Part shown: positions 43,577 through 53,354 of the stretch, one piece after another | How positions within the stretch are numbered: position 1 is the stretch's first letter | How the letters are laid out: each line of letters begins with the position of its first letter | Assembly: GCA_032055545.1 (NCBI GenBank) | Contig: DAMBQR010000010.1 | Span: forward strand, 1-64,000 | Direction: 5' to 3' | Source of the DNA: Pseudescherichia sp032055545 | Lineage (GTDB): Bacteria > Pseudomonadota > Gammaproteobacteria > Enterobacterales > Enterobacteriaceae | Length of the DNA stretch: 64,000 nucleotides | Made by a program: the position numbers and the translations under genes | The notes under the pieces: model-generated | Database searches by the model: none | Seen by the model: only the letters and a program-made list of their open reading frames with translations | What the model was told of the DNA's origin: nothing

Positions 43577-44701
43577 ATGAAATCGGGTCGCTATATTGGC
43601 GTCATGTCAGGCACCAGTCTTGATGGGGTAGACGTTGTTCTCGCGGCGATTGACGATCGCATGGTGGCGCAGCAGGCCAGTCTGAGCTGGCCTATTCCCG
43701 TGTCACTCAAAGAGGCCATTCTTAATATCTGTCAGGGTCAGCAGCTGACGCTATCTCAACTGGGGCAGCTTGATAGCCGTCTGGGCAAACTGTTTGCCGA
43801 TGCGGTCCTGGCGCTGCTTAAGCAGGAGAACCTGCGCCCGCAGGATGTTGTCGCCATTGGCTGCCACGGGCAGACCGTCTGGCATGAGCCGGTTGGCGAC
43901 GCCCCCCATACGCTACAAATTGGCGATAACAACCAGATCGTCGCCCGCACGGGGATTACGGTAGTGGGTGATTTCCGCCGCCGGGATATCGCTCTTGGCG
44001 GCCAGGGCGCGCCGCTGGTTCCCGCCTTCCATCAGGCGCTGCTGGCGCATCCGGTAGAGCGGCGTATGGTGCTCAATATTGGCGGTATCGCTAACCTCTC
44101 GCTGCTCTTCCCGGACCAGCCGGTCAGAGGCTATGACACCGGCCCAGGTAACATGCTGATGGACGCGTGGATCTGGCGGCAGAAGGGCCAGCCTTATGAT
44201 AAAGATGCTCGGTGGGCAAGCGCAGGTAAAGTCATTGTTCCGCTGCTCCAGCAGATGCTTAGCGATCCGTGGTTTGCCCGGCCCGCGCCGAAAAGCACCG
44301 GGCGGGAGTACTTTAACTACGGCTGGCTTGAACGCCAGATCGCCCATTTTCCGGGCCTCTCGGGAAGTGATGTGCAGGCCACCCTGGCAGAGCTGACGGC
44401 AGTCAGCGTGGCTGAGCAGGTGCTGTTGAGCGGTGGCTGCGAGCGCCTGCTGGTTTGCGGCGGCGGGGGGCGTAATCCACTGGTGATGGCGCGGCTGGCC
44501 AGCCTGCTGCCGGGGATTGAAGTCGGTACTACCGACGAGGCGGGTATTAGCGGAGACGACATGGAGGCGCTGGCCTTCGCATGGCTGGCGTGGCGCACCG
44601 TAGCCGGTCTGCCGGGGAATTTGCCCTCGGTCACCGGAGCCTCGCAGGCCAGCGTGCTGGGGGCCATATTCCCGGCGAATCCGCGCCATAATCAGACATA
44701 A
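43577..44701 (+). CDS. anmK: Anhydro-N-acetylmuramic acid kinase
   Basis: 374 aa (E. coli 369), an ASKHA-fold kinase that converts 1,6-anhydroMurNAc to MurNAc-6-phosphate in murein recycling. It has an ATP loop GVMSGTSLDGVDVV, the catalytic Asp in VVGDFRRRDIALGGQGAPLVP, and a late nucleotide segment VCGGGGRNP. The ATG at 43577 follows AAGGACGGCAT. mliC follows after 94 bases. Confidence 0.97.
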   Translation: MKSGRYIGVMSGTSLDGVDVVLAAIDDRMVAQQASLSWPIPVSLKEAILNICQGQQLTLSQLGQLDSRLGKLFADAVLALLKQENLRPQDVVAIGCHGQTVWHEPVGDAPHTLQIGDNNQIVARTGITVVGDFRRRDIALGGQGAPLVPAFHQALLAHPVERRMVLNIGGIANLSLLFPDQPVRGYDTGPGNMLMDAWIWRQKGQPYDKDARWASAGKVIVPLLQQMLSDPWFARPAPKSTGREYFNYGWLERQIAHFPGLSGSDVQATLAELTAVSVAEQVLLSGGCERLLVCGGGGRNPLVMARLASLLPGIEVGTTDEAGISGDDMEALAFAWLAWRTVAGLPGNLPSVTGASQASVLGAIFPANPRHNQT

Positions 44702-44795
44702 CCTAAATTTTCTTTTGTAACGAGACGTTAGACTAAAACGATGCAGGGGCAGGGCCGTGTTACGCTTCGCCCCGGGACACGTTTTAGGATGGATC

Positions 44796-45122
44796 ATGAA
44801 AAGATTATTGATTGCCTTATTGCCAGTGATGCTTGCCGGCTGTACCACCTACAACCAGTTTGTGGAGCGCATGCATACCGATACCCTCGCGTACCAGTGC
44901 GACGATGAGAAACCGCTGGAGGTCAAGCTAAACCAGACCCGCCAGGAGGTGCATTTCATGCTGGACGATACGCCGCTGACGCTGCAACAGGGTCTTTCCG
45001 CCTCCGGCGCGCGCTATACCGACGGCATTTACGTCTTCTGGTCTAAAGGGGATAACGCCACGGTTTACAAGCACGATCGCATTATCTTGAATAACTGCCA
45101 GCTACAAAACCCGCAGCGTTGA
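44796..45122 (+). CDS. mliC: Membrane-bound C-type lysozyme inhibitor MliC
   Basis: A 108-aa outer-membrane lipoprotein (E. coli YdhA, 109). Lipobox LAGC is followed by TTYNQF, and the MliC domain carries the inhibitory loop SASGARYTDG and YVFWSKGDNATVY. It blocks host C-type lysozyme. I used the ATG at 44796 for the signal peptide MKRLLIALLPVMLAGC; the ORF from 44757 is longer without reason. Confidence 0.95.
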   Translation: MKRLLIALLPVMLAGCTTYNQFVERMHTDTLAYQCDDEKPLEVKLNQTRQEVHFMLDDTPLTLQQGLSASGARYTDGIYVFWSKGDNATVYKHDRIILNNCQLQNPQR

Positions 45123-45179
45123 GATTTTTACCCAGGCGGCGCACAATAGCGCCACCTGAATCTTTACGTAGCGAACGCC

Positions 45180-45863
45180 ATGTCAGACAACCATTCAGAT
45201 AACAACGATGCACATAACAGCGATCTGCAGCACATTGCGCACCTGCGCCGGGAGTACACCAAAGGTGGCCTGCGCCGCACCGATCTCCCTGCCCAGCCGT
45301 TAGAACTCTTTGAACGCTGGCTTAGCCAGGCCTGCGAGGCGCGTCTGGCCGATCCCACAGCGATGGTGGTCGCTACGGTGGATGAGCATGGGCAGCCTTA
45401 CCAGCGTATCGTTCTGCTCAAGCACTACGATGAAAAAGGGTTGGTGTTCTATACCAACCTCGGCAGCCGTAAGGCGCATCATATCGAAAATAACCCGCAT
45501 ATCAGCCTGCTGTTTCCCTGGCACATGCTGGAGCGCCAGGTGATGGTCATTGGCAAAGCGGAACGTCTTTCAACCCTGGAGGTCGTGAAGTACTTCCATA
45601 GCCGCCCGCGCGACAGCCAGATCGGCGCCTGGGTCTCGCAGCAGTCCAGCCGCATTTCAGCTCGTGGCGTGCTCGAAAGCAAGTTTCTTGAGCTTAAACA
45701 GAAGTTTCAGCAGGGCGAAGTGCCGCTGCCCAGCTTCTGGGGCGGGTTCCGCGTCAGCATCGAGCAGATGGAGTTCTGGCAGGGGGGTGAACACCGCCTC
45801 CACGACCGTTTTTTATACCAGCGTGAAAACAGCGGCTGGAAAATCGATCGTCTCGCGCCTTAA
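45180..45863 (+). CDS. pdxH: Pyridoxine/pyridoxamine 5'-phosphate oxidase
   Basis: 227 aa (E. coli 218); the extra residues are in the disordered, Asn/Asp-rich N-terminus. An FMN enzyme that makes pyridoxal 5'-phosphate. It has RRRDLP-like start RRTDLPAQPLELFERW, FMN-binding QRIVLLKHYDEKG and SRKAHHIENNP, and the C-terminal WKIDRLAP that completes the active site. It is followed by tyrS and pdxY as in E. coli. Confidence 0.97.
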   Translation: MSDNHSDNNDAHNSDLQHIAHLRREYTKGGLRRTDLPAQPLELFERWLSQACEARLADPTAMVVATVDEHGQPYQRIVLLKHYDEKGLVFYTNLGSRKAHHIENNPHISLLFPWHMLERQVMVIGKAERLSTLEVVKYFHSRPRDSQIGAWVSQQSSRISARGVLESKFLELKQKFQQGEVPLPSFWGGFRVSIEQMEFWQGGEHRLHDRFLYQRENSGWKIDRLAP

Positions 45864-45883
45864 TCGCTGAAAAATGTTGATTT

Positions 45884-45917
45884 AAGCGCTGGTACTCCTG
45901 GTTCCAGCGCTTTATTC
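45884..45917 (+). terminator. Hairpin between pdxH and tyrS
   Basis: 9-bp stem AAGCGCTGG/CCAGCGCTT (45884-45892, 45904-45912), 11-base loop, then TTATTCT. A probable terminator or attenuating structure ahead of tyrS. Confidence 0.6.
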
Positions 45918-45988
45918 TATCCCTCTTTCGTAACGAGCGAAAAGTCGTGTACCGGCAAAGGTGCAGCGTTTGATACATGGAGAATTTG

Positions 45989-47263
45989 ATGGCAAGCGGT
46001 AACTTGATTAAACAATTGCAAGAGCGGGGCCTCGTTGCCCAGGTGACGGACGAAAATGCGTTAGCAGAGCGACTGGCGCAAGGCCCGATCGCGCTCTATT
46101 GCGGCTTCGATCCCACCGCTGACAGCTTGCATTTGGGGCATCTGGTTCCATTGTTATGCCTGAAACGCTTCCAGCAGGCAGGCCACAAGCCTGTGGCGCT
46201 GGTGGGTGGCGCAACGGGCCTGATTGGCGATCCGAGCTTTAAGGCCGCCGAGCGCAAGCTGAACACTGAAGATACCGTCCAGGAGTGGGTGGATAAGATC
46301 CGCAAGCAGGTTGCGCCTTTCCTCGACTTCGACTGCGGTGATAACTCGGCGATTGCGGCAAACAACTACGACTGGTTTGGCGGCATGAACGTGCTGACCT
46401 TCCTGCGCGATATCGGGAAGCACTTCTCTGTAAACCAGATGATCAACAAAGAGGCGGTGAAGCAGCGCCTGAACCGTGACGATCAGGGTATCTCCTTTAC
46501 CGAGTTCTCCTACAACCTGCTGCAGGGTTATGATTTCGCCTGCCTGAACAAGCTGCATGGCGTAGCGCTGCAGATTGGCGGCTCCGATCAGTGGGGGAAT
46601 ATCACCTCCGGTATCGATCTGACGCGTCGTCTGCATCAGAATCAGGTCTTCGGCCTGACGGTTCCACTGATCACCAAAGCAGACGGCACCAAGTTTGGTA
46701 AAACCGAGGGCGGCGCAGTATGGCTCGATCCGAAGAAAACCAGCCCGTATAAATTCTACCAGTTCTGGATCAACACCGCCGATGCAGACGTCTACCGCTT
46801 CCTGAAGTTCTTCACCTTTATGGATATCGCGGAGATCAACGCGCTGGAAGAGGAAGATAAGAACAGCGGTAAAGCGCCGCGCGCCCAGTACGTGCTGGCC
46901 GAGCAGGTAACCCGTCTGGTGCACGGTGAAGAGGGGCTGGAAGCGGCGAAACGCATTACCGCCAGCCTGTTCAACGGTACCCTGAGCGATCTGAGCGAAG
47001 CCGATTTCGAGCAGCTGGCGCAGGACGGTGTTCCGATGGTTGAAATGGAGAAGGGCGCGGATCTGATGCAGGCGCTGGTGGATTCTGAGCTGCAGCCATC
47101 TCGTGGCCAGGCGCGCAAGACCATCGCCTCTAACGCAGTCACCATCAACGGTGAAAAACAGTCTGATGCGGAATACACCTTCGCCGACAGCGATCGCCTG
47201 TTTGGTCGCTATACGCTGCTGCGTCGCGGTAAGAAAAATTACTGTCTGATCTGCTGGAAGTAA
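45989..47263 (+). CDS. tyrS: Tyrosyl-tRNA synthetase
   Basis: 424 aa, as in E. coli. Class I synthetase motifs: HLGH (HIGH) and KFGKT (KMSKS); tyrosine pocket YCGFDPTADSLHLGH and QIGGSDQWGN; C-terminal S4-like domain ending LLRRGKKNYCLICWK. I chose the ATG at 45989, which follows GGAG by 6 bases and gives the usual MAS/MAG start; the ATG at 45977 is 4 codons upstream. Confidence 0.98.
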   Translation: MASGNLIKQLQERGLVAQVTDENALAERLAQGPIALYCGFDPTADSLHLGHLVPLLCLKRFQQAGHKPVALVGGATGLIGDPSFKAAERKLNTEDTVQEWVDKIRKQVAPFLDFDCGDNSAIAANNYDWFGGMNVLTFLRDIGKHFSVNQMINKEAVKQRLNRDDQGISFTEFSYNLLQGYDFACLNKLHGVALQIGGSDQWGNITSGIDLTRRLHQNQVFGLTVPLITKADGTKFGKTEGGAVWLDPKKTSPYKFYQFWINTADADVYRFLKFFTFMDIAEINALEEEDKNSGKAPRAQYVLAEQVTRLVHGEEGLEAAKRITASLFNGTLSDLSEADFEQLAQDGVPMVEMEKGADLMQALVDSELQPSRGQARKTIASNAVTINGEKQSDAEYTFADSDRLFGRYTLLRRGKKNYCLICWK

Positions 47264-47275
47264 TGCACTAAGCGC

Positions 47276-47303
47276 AGGGAGTGAGAAATCACTCCCTTAT
47301 TTT
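47276..47303 (+). terminator. Terminator of tyrS
   Basis: 8-bp stem AGGGAGTG/CACTCCCT (47276-47283, 47290-47297), six-base loop, then TATTTTT. pdxY starts 18 bases later. Confidence 0.8.
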
Positions 47304-47320
47304 TATGTCCGGGTAAGAAA

Positions 47321-48181
47321 ATGAAGAACATCCTCGCCATCCAGTCTCACGTCGTCTTTGGTCATGCCGGCAACAGCGCCGCTGAATTTCCGATGCGCCG
47401 CCTTGGTGCCAACGTCTGGCCGCTCAATACGGTTCAGTTCTCTAACCACACCCAGTACGGCAAGTGGACCGGCTGCGTAATGCCGCCTGCGCACCTGACG
47501 GAGATTGTGCAGGGCATTGCCGATATCGACAAGCTGAAGACCTGCGATGCGGTTTTGACCGGCTACCTTGGCTCTGCCGAGCAGGGCGAACATATTCTGG
47601 GAATTGTGCGCCAGGTTAAAGCGGCGAATCCGCAGGCGAAGTACTTCTGCGATCCGGTGATGGGCCACCCTGAGAAGGGGTGCATCGTTGCCCCCGGCGT
47701 TGCGGAGTTCCACGCCCGCTATGCGCTGCCCGCCAGCGACATCATCGCCCCGAACCTGATCGAGCTGGAGATGCTGTGTGGTCATCCGGTAAATAACATC
47801 AGCGAGGCGGTTGCCGCCGCGCGTGAGCTGATTGCGCAGGGGCCGGAGATTGTGCTGATCAAACACCTGGCGCGCGCGGCTAAAAGCATGGAGAGCTTTG
47901 AGATGCTGCTGGTCACGGCGCGCGAAGCCTGGCACATCAGACGTCCGCTGGTGGATTTTGGCATGCGCCAGCCGGTTGGCGTGGGTGACGTCACCAGTGG
48001 TCTGCTGCTGGTTAAGCTGCTTCAGGGGGCAACCCTGCGCGATGCGCTGGAGCATGTGACGGCAGCGGTATACGAGATCATGCTCACCACCAAACAGATG
48101 GGCGAGTATGAGCTGCAGGTGGTTGCCGCCCAGGATCGCATCGCCCGACCCGAACATCTGTTCCGCGCCATAGAGGTATAG
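47321..48181 (+). CDS. pdxY: Pyridoxal kinase PdxY
   Basis: 286 aa (E. coli 287), ribokinase-fold vitamin-B6 kinase of the salvage route. It has SHVVFGHAGNSAAEFPM at the substrate site, DPVMGHPEKG, and the anion-hole/catalytic segment VGVGDVTSGLLL. It continues the pdxH-tyrS-pdxY row. Confidence 0.97.
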   Translation: MKNILAIQSHVVFGHAGNSAAEFPMRRLGANVWPLNTVQFSNHTQYGKWTGCVMPPAHLTEIVQGIADIDKLKTCDAVLTGYLGSAEQGEHILGIVRQVKAANPQAKYFCDPVMGHPEKGCIVAPGVAEFHARYALPASDIIAPNLIELEMLCGHPVNNISEAVAAARELIAQGPEIVLIKHLARAAKSMESFEMLLVTAREAWHIRRPLVDFGMRQPVGVGDVTSGLLLVKLLQGATLRDALEHVTAAVYEIMLTTKQMGEYELQVVAAQDRIARPEHLFRAIEV

Positions 48182-48199
48182 CCTCACTATTTGTAATAA

Positions 48200-48230
48200 A
48201 AAAAGCCGCTGATCTCTCAGCGGCTTTTTC
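48200..48230. terminator. Bidirectional terminator between pdxY and dtpA
   Basis: 9-bp stem AGCCGCTGA/TCAGCGGCT (48204-48212, 48217-48225) flanked by A-run and T-run between convergent genes. Confidence 0.9.
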
Positions 48231-48255
48231 TTTGGCTTGCGTTTCCCGGAGCACG

Positions 48256-49761
48256 TTACGCGGTAGCGGTCTCAGACGCGGCTGCGTCTTTATCATCGCT
48301 CTGCGTCATACGGTTCAGCTTCGATGCGGTCAGCAGCATCAGCACGGCGATGACGGCAGTAACAATACCAATCTGCAGGAACACGCGACCGTATACATCC
48401 AGCGACATCAGCGGATCGGTGACGTTTTCTGGGATGGCCATCATGTTAGCCACGTAGCCAGCGATCAGGTTGGCCCCGGCGGTCGTCAGGAACCAGCTGC
48501 CCATGATGAAGCCCATCAGGCGCTGCGGTACCAGCTGGGCCACCATCGCCAGGCCAAGGCCGGAGATCATCAGCTCACCGATGCTCTGGAAGGCATAGCT
48601 GGCGATCAGCCAGTTAACGGAAACAATCCCGGCGTCGCTGGCAAACTTAGCGCCCAGCGGCAGGATCAGGAACGCCGCCGAGCAGAGCACCATCCCGAAA
48701 GCGAACTTAAACGGCATCGGCAGGTTGTCGCCCATCTTGTTGTAGATAGCGGCCAGAATCGGGCTACCGATGATGATCCAGAACGGGTTCAGAGCCTGAT
48801 ACTGCTCAGGCTCGAAGGCGATACCCAGGATAGAGTGCTCAACGTTGCGGATCGCGAAGAAGTTCAGCGAGGTCGGCATCTGGCTGTAGAGGATGAAGAA
48901 CAGGATCGCCTGCAGCATCAGAATAAAGGCCACGATCATCTTGCGACGCGCCGCGCCGTGCATGGCGAAGGTCTCTTTGGCAAAGATGAACACGATACCC
49001 AGCGCAACCAGCGCCAGCACCAGACGGGCAATGCCCTGGTTATGCAGCAGCCAGGTTGCAGCCGCGATCAGCACGACTACGCCGACAATCGTGGCCAGCA
49101 GGTTACCCATGCGCAGCGGTTCAAAGTCTGGCTTAGAGCCGTACTGCTTGACCCAGCGTTTGCAGAAGGCAAAGTTCACCACGGTGATCAGCATCCCGAC
49201 TACGCTCAGCGAGAAGGCCACGCTCCAGCCAAACTTCGCTGCCAGCCACGGCGTCGCCAGCATAGAGAAGAACGAGCCGATATTGATGGACATATAGTAC
49301 ATGGTAAATGCGCCATCAAGACGCGGGTCATCTTTTGCGTAGCAGGTAGAGAGTAGCGACGAGGGGTTGGCTTTAAACAGGCCGTTACCCACGGCAATGG
49401 TCGCCATACCCATATAGACAACGGCCGCATCATGGCCGGACCAGGCCACCAGCGCATAGCCGATTGCCAGTACAATCGCGCCCAGCATAATCACGCGCTT
49501 GGTACCCAGCACCTTGTCACCCAGCCAGCCGCCGATGGCCACCAGGCCATAAACCAGGGCGCTGAAGGAGGAGAACAGCGTGATAGAGTCGGATTCAGAC
49601 ATACCCAGCTGTTTAACCAGGTACACCGCCATGATCCCTTGCAGGCCGTAGAAACCGAAGCGTTCCCACAGTTCAATAGAGAAGATCAGGTAAAACGCCT
49701 TGGGTTGTTTGAAAGCGTTCAGGCTAACGCTTTCAGATGGTTTGTTGTTTGCAGTCGACAC
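48256..49761 (-). CDS. dtpA: Di/tripeptide permease DtpA
   Basis: 501 aa (E. coli DtpA/TppB 500). A proton-coupled oligopeptide transporter with 14 hydrophobic segments. The POT signature ExxERFxxY is in FSIELWERFGFYGLQGI. In E. coli it is induced by OmpR and leucine-type peptides. A 570-base gene-free stretch lies upstream. Confidence 0.97.
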   Translation of the reverse strand: MSTANNKPSESVSLNAFKQPKAFYLIFSIELWERFGFYGLQGIMAVYLVKQLGMSESDSITLFSSFSALVYGLVAIGGWLGDKVLGTKRVIMLGAIVLAIGYALVAWSGHDAAVVYMGMATIAVGNGLFKANPSSLLSTCYAKDDPRLDGAFTMYYMSINIGSFFSMLATPWLAAKFGWSVAFSLSVVGMLITVVNFAFCKRWVKQYGSKPDFEPLRMGNLLATIVGVVVLIAAATWLLHNQGIARLVLALVALGIVFIFAKETFAMHGAARRKMIVAFILMLQAILFFILYSQMPTSLNFFAIRNVEHSILGIAFEPEQYQALNPFWIIIGSPILAAIYNKMGDNLPMPFKFAFGMVLCSAAFLILPLGAKFASDAGIVSVNWLIASYAFQSIGELMISGLGLAMVAQLVPQRLMGFIMGSWFLTTAGANLIAGYVANMMAIPENVTDPLMSLDVYGRVFLQIGIVTAVIAVLMLLTASKLNRMTQSDDKDAAASETATA

Positions 49762-50330
49762 ATATACCTCTTTTTTTACATCCCATATTAACGGGGGTGT
49801 TCAATGCGCGATGGCCAGAGTCCATCAAGCTTATAGTTATAAGGGAGGGGAAACGGCGGGTAATGTTCCCTATCCGGGACGCTGAGGCAATACCTTTGTA
49901 ATAAACTGTTACATATAAAATGTCCGCTATAATGCTCCAGCCGGACGATTGTTATTCAGCGTTAAATTTTGACATTAACGGTTTGATAGTTTTTTCCACT
50001 AAAAGAAATTAGCGAAAACCGGTGTTTGGCGATATATTCTGCTATTTTATGTTACTTGCAGCGTAATGGCCCATCATTGCTAAAAATAGTGGTTTAATCT
50101 ATCGCTGATTGCTTACGGAGTGTGGCAGGAAAGGGGTGCAAGGATAAAGCTTTTGACGAATCTTTAACAATACCTTAGCAAAGCGACCGGCTTCACAAAC
50201 GTATAGAAATTTTTTGTATTAAAAAAACGATTAACCCCCAAAAGTCATAACCAGCGGAGTTTTATCACGTCCTGCGCTGGCCTGAAAACATAAGCTGGGG
50301 TTATAAAGAGTAAAAGCAGCGCAGGGAGAA
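49762..50330. other. Gene-free region upstream of dtpA and after nth
   Basis: About 570 bases, AT-rich, between divergent-facing ends (dtpA start and nth stop). It should carry the dtpA promoter and OmpR sites, but I cannot point to a single good one. No RNA gene or credible ORF was found; the ORF at 50231-50422 is a shadow of the nth end. Confidence 0.5.
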
Positions 50331-50966
50331 TTACGCGTAAACCTTCTCCCGGTACTCGCACAGATCTTCAATAATGCAGGAGCCGCAGCGGGGTTTACGC
50401 GCAATGCAGGTGTAGCGGCCATGCAGTATCAGCCAGTGATGACAGTCAACCTTAAATTCCGCCGGTACGACCTTCAGCAGCTTCTCCTCCACCTGCTCAA
50501 CGTTTTTCCCCGGTGCGAACAGCGTACGGTTACAGACGCGGAAGATATGGGTATCGACGGCAATGGTCGGCCAGCCAAAAGCAGTGTTAAGCACCACGTT
50601 TGCGGTTTTGCGCCCGACGCCGGGCAGAGCCTCCAGCGCGGCACGATCTTCCGGTACTTCGCCGCCGTGCTGCTCCAGCAGAATACGGCAGGTCTTGATA
50701 ACGTTCTCCGCTTTGCTGTTAAACAGGCCGATAGTTTTGATGTAGGATTTTACCCCATCGACGCCAAGCGCCAGCATCGCCTCAGGCGTGTTAGCGACGG
50801 GATAGAGCTTTGCCGTCGCCTTATTCACGCTAACGTCCGTGGCCTGTGCCGAAAGCAGAACCGCAATCAGCAACTCAAACGGCGAGCTAAAGTTCAGCTC
50901 GGTGGTGGGGTGCGGATTGTTTTCGCGAAGACGGGTTAATATCTCCAGCCGTTTCACTTTGTTCAT
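50331..50966 (-). CDS. nth: Endonuclease III
   Basis: 211 aa, as in E. coli. A DNA glycosylase/AP lyase for oxidised pyrimidines. It has the helix-hairpin-helix LPGVGRKTANVV with catalytic Lys120, catalytic Asp138 (AVDTHIFRV) and a C-terminal [4Fe-4S] loop C-x6-C-x2-C-x5-C (TCIARKPRCGSCIIEDLC). It overlaps the rsxE stop by one base, so it is the last gene of the rsx operon. Confidence 0.98.
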   Translation of the reverse strand: MNKVKRLEILTRLRENNPHPTTELNFSSPFELLIAVLLSAQATDVSVNKATAKLYPVANTPEAMLALGVDGVKSYIKTIGLFNSKAENVIKTCRILLEQHGGEVPEDRAALEALPGVGRKTANVVLNTAFGWPTIAVDTHIFRVCNRTLFAPGKNVEQVEEKLLKVVPAEFKVDCHHWLILHGRYTCIARKPRCGSCIIEDLCEYREKVYA

Positions 50967-51667
50967 CAGGCCTTCCCGGGCGCGACAGGCGTTTCTACTG
51001 CAGGGGTAACCACCGCAGCAGCCGCACGGCGTTTTTTGCTCCGTTCATCAATCAGGTACTTCACCGCCAGCATCATACCCAGACCAATAAATGCGCCCGG
51101 GGGCAGCATCGCCAGCAGGAAAGGCGAATCGGTATGGAAGACCTCAATACGCAGCACCTTCGCCCAGCTGCCCAGCAGGCCATCCGCGCCGTCAAACAGC
51201 GTGCCGTTGCCCAGGATTTCACGCAGGGAGCCGAGCACGAACATGGCGCAGGTTGCCCCCATGCCGATAGAGAAGCCGTCCAGCGCCGAGAGCGCCGGGC
51301 CTTTCTTCGCGGCAAAAGCTTCCGCGCGGCCCACCACGATGCAGTTGGTGACAATCAGCGGAATAAAGATCCCCAGCGATTGATAGAGACCAAAAGCATA
51401 GGCATTGATCAGCATCTGCACTGCGCTCACTACCGAGGCGATGATCATGACGTAGATCGGAATACGGATCTCGGAAGGCGTCCAGCGGCGCAGTGTGGAA
51501 ATGAACAGGTTGGTCAGGGTCAGGACCAGCGTTGTCGCCAGGCCGAGGCCCAGGGCGTTGGTCGCGGTAGAGGTCACGGCCAGCAGCGGACACATGCCCA
51601 ACAGCTGCACCAGCGCCGAGTTATTCTTCCACAGCCCCTGAACAATAACCTCTTTTACTTCGCTCAT
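50966..51667 (-). CDS. rsxE: SoxR-reducing complex / Rnf subunit RsxE
   Basis: 233 aa (E. coli 231), an integral membrane subunit related to RsxA and NqrD/E, with six hydrophobic segments (GMCPLLAVTSTATNALGLGLATTLV early). It is part of the six-protein inner-membrane complex that uses NADH and the ion gradient to re-reduce the [2Fe-2S] cluster of SoxR. It starts 3 bases after the rsxG stop. Confidence 0.96.
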   Translation of the reverse strand: MSEVKEVIVQGLWKNNSALVQLLGMCPLLAVTSTATNALGLGLATTLVLTLTNLFISTLRRWTPSEIRIPIYVMIIASVVSAVQMLINAYAFGLYQSLGIFIPLIVTNCIVVGRAEAFAAKKGPALSALDGFSIGMGATCAMFVLGSLREILGNGTLFDGADGLLGSWAKVLRIEVFHTDSPFLLAMLPPGAFIGLGMMLAVKYLIDERSKKRRAAAAVVTPAVETPVAPGKA

Positions 51668-51670
51668 GGT

Positions 51671-52291
51671 TTACTCTCCGCAGGAAGGTAAGGAATTAAG
51701 CTGGGCTGGCAGCGTTTGCGCATACAGTCCGGCACGTTTAACGGCGTTGACCACCGCGCGTGGCGTGATGGTTGCGCCAGTAAACTGGTCAAAATCACCG
51801 CCGTCTTTTTTTACCGCCCAGTGGCTATCAGACGCACCCGCAATTGACTTGCCGCTGAAAGAGGTGATCCAGTCTGAGAGGCGCAGTTCGATCTTATCGC
51901 CAAGGCCTGGCGTCTCATGGTGCTCGGTTACCCGCGTGCCCAGCACCGTGCCGCTAAAGTCCGCACCAACCAGCAGCTGAATAGCACCGGAGTAGCCATC
52001 CGGCGCGGTTGCCTCCATCACCGCCGCCACCGGCTTGTCGTCCTGACGGGCAATGTAAATTCGGCGTTCGCCCTTACCCAGTTCCGGGGCGTTAACCAGA
52101 AAGCAGCTCTGGCTGAGATCGTTATTATAGAGATTATCAGGCACGACCTGGTCGAACAGCGCCTTCTGCTGGATGGCGGCCTGCTCGGCGATGGTCGATT
52201 TGGTCAACTGCGCGATTGCCGCCGTCAGGCCGGTAGAGCAGGCGGCAAAGAGCGCCAGAGTAACGCCGTGTTTCTGCATGGTCTTTAACAT
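51671..52291 (-). CDS. rsxG: SoxR-reducing complex / Rnf subunit RsxG
   Basis: 206 aa, as in E. coli. One N-terminal membrane anchor, then a periplasmic FMN-binding domain; the covalent FMN site is the Thr in FTGATITPR. I chose the ATG at 52291 (MLKTMQKHGVTLAL); the ORF to 52342 lies within rsxD-adjacent sequence and lacks support. Confidence 0.96.
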   Translation of the reverse strand: MLKTMQKHGVTLALFAACSTGLTAAIAQLTKSTIAEQAAIQQKALFDQVVPDNLYNNDLSQSCFLVNAPELGKGERRIYIARQDDKPVAAVMEATAPDGYSGAIQLLVGADFSGTVLGTRVTEHHETPGLGDKIELRLSDWITSFSGKSIAGASDSHWAVKKDGGDFDQFTGATITPRAVVNAVKRAGLYAQTLPAQLNSLPSCGE

Positions 52292-52301
52292 GGCGGTCCC
52301 C

Positions 52302-53354
52302 TCAGCGATGGCCGTAGACGCGTGGACGCGTATAGTAATCAATCAACGGTACGGTAATGTTCGCCAGCAACACCGCGAAGGCCACGCCGTCCGGGTAGCC
52401 GCCAAAGCTACGGATTAGCCAGACCAGCACACCGGTCAGTGCGCCGAAGATCAGGCGGCCTTTATTGGTCGTTGAAGCGGTTACCGGATCGGTCAGAATA
52501 AAGAACGCTCCAAGCATCGTCGCTCCGGAGAGAATATGTATCAACGGCGAGGCCAGACTCTCCGGAGAGAAGATCCAGCCCAGCGTGGCGCAGAAGGCCA
52601 GCGTAACCAGGAAGCTAACCGGGATATGCCAGCGGATAGCCCCTTTCGCCAGCAGGAACACCCCGCCCAACAGATACGCAAGGTTGACCCACTGCCAGCC
52701 GGCACCTGCCAGCATGCCGCTGTAGATCGGGTACTGCATAATCTGGTCGACGCTGTGTCCGGCGTGCAGCGAGGTTTTAAAGGTGTCCAGCGGCGTGGCC
52801 TGGCTGATGCCATCAATCCCCATCCGCAGGGTATCCATGTTGCCGCCGCCCGCGCTGTGGCCGGTGAAGATAATCTGCACCGCGTCCATAAAGCCAGGCA
52901 CGTTAGCGGCAATCTCGTGAGGCGGTAACCAGCTGGTCATCTGCACCGGGAAGGAGATCAGCAACACCACATAGCCGATCATGGCCGGGTTGAAGGGGTT
53001 ATGCCCAAGGCCGCCATAGAGTTGCTTAGCAATAATCACCGCAAAAGCGGTACCCAGCACCACCATCCACCAGGGCGCAAACGACGGAATACTGATCGCC
53101 AGCAGCAGGCCGGTGAGCAGGGCGGAGTTATCCCTGAGGATCGCCCCTGCGTTCTGCTTACGCAGTTTAAGGATCAACCCTTCCGCAGCGAGGGCGCTCG
53201 CGCCTGCCAGCAGGATCTGCAGCAGCGTACCCCAGCCAAAGAACCAGGTCTGCACGGCGATGCCAGGTAGGGTCGCGAGCAGAACCAGCATCATAATCCG
53301 CGATGTCTGGCGCTGGTTGTGTGTATAGGGTGAGCTTGCGATTCGAAAAACCAT
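52302..53354 (-). CDS. rsxD: SoxR-reducing complex / Rnf subunit RsxD
   Basis: 350 aa (E. coli 352), a membrane subunit related to NqrB with about nine helices and a covalent FMN site near SGATMLGAFFILTDPVTAST. It starts at the base next to the rsxC stop and ends 10 bases before rsxG, as part of the rsxABCDGE-nth unit. Confidence 0.96.
   Translation of the reverse strand: MVFRIASSPYTHNQRQTSRIMMLVLLATLPGIAVQTWFFGWGTLLQILLAGASALAAEGLILKLRKQNAGAILRDNSALLTGLLLAISIPSFAPWWMVVLGTAFAVIIAKQLYGGLGHNPFNPAMIGYVVLLISFPVQMTSWLPPHEIAANVPGFMDAVQIIFTGHSAGGGNMDTLRMGIDGISQATPLDTFKTSLHAGHSVDQIMQYPIYSGMLAGAGWQWVNLAYLLGGVFLLAKGAIRWHIPVSFLVTLAFCATLGWIFSPESLASPLIHILSGATMLGAFFILTDPVTASTTNKGRLIFGALTGVLVWLIRSFGGYPDGVAFAVLLANITVPLIDYYTRPRVYGHR

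Noticed and set aside
49700..49885. ORF across the dtpA start
   Set aside because: Mostly a shadow of dtpA in the opposite direction.
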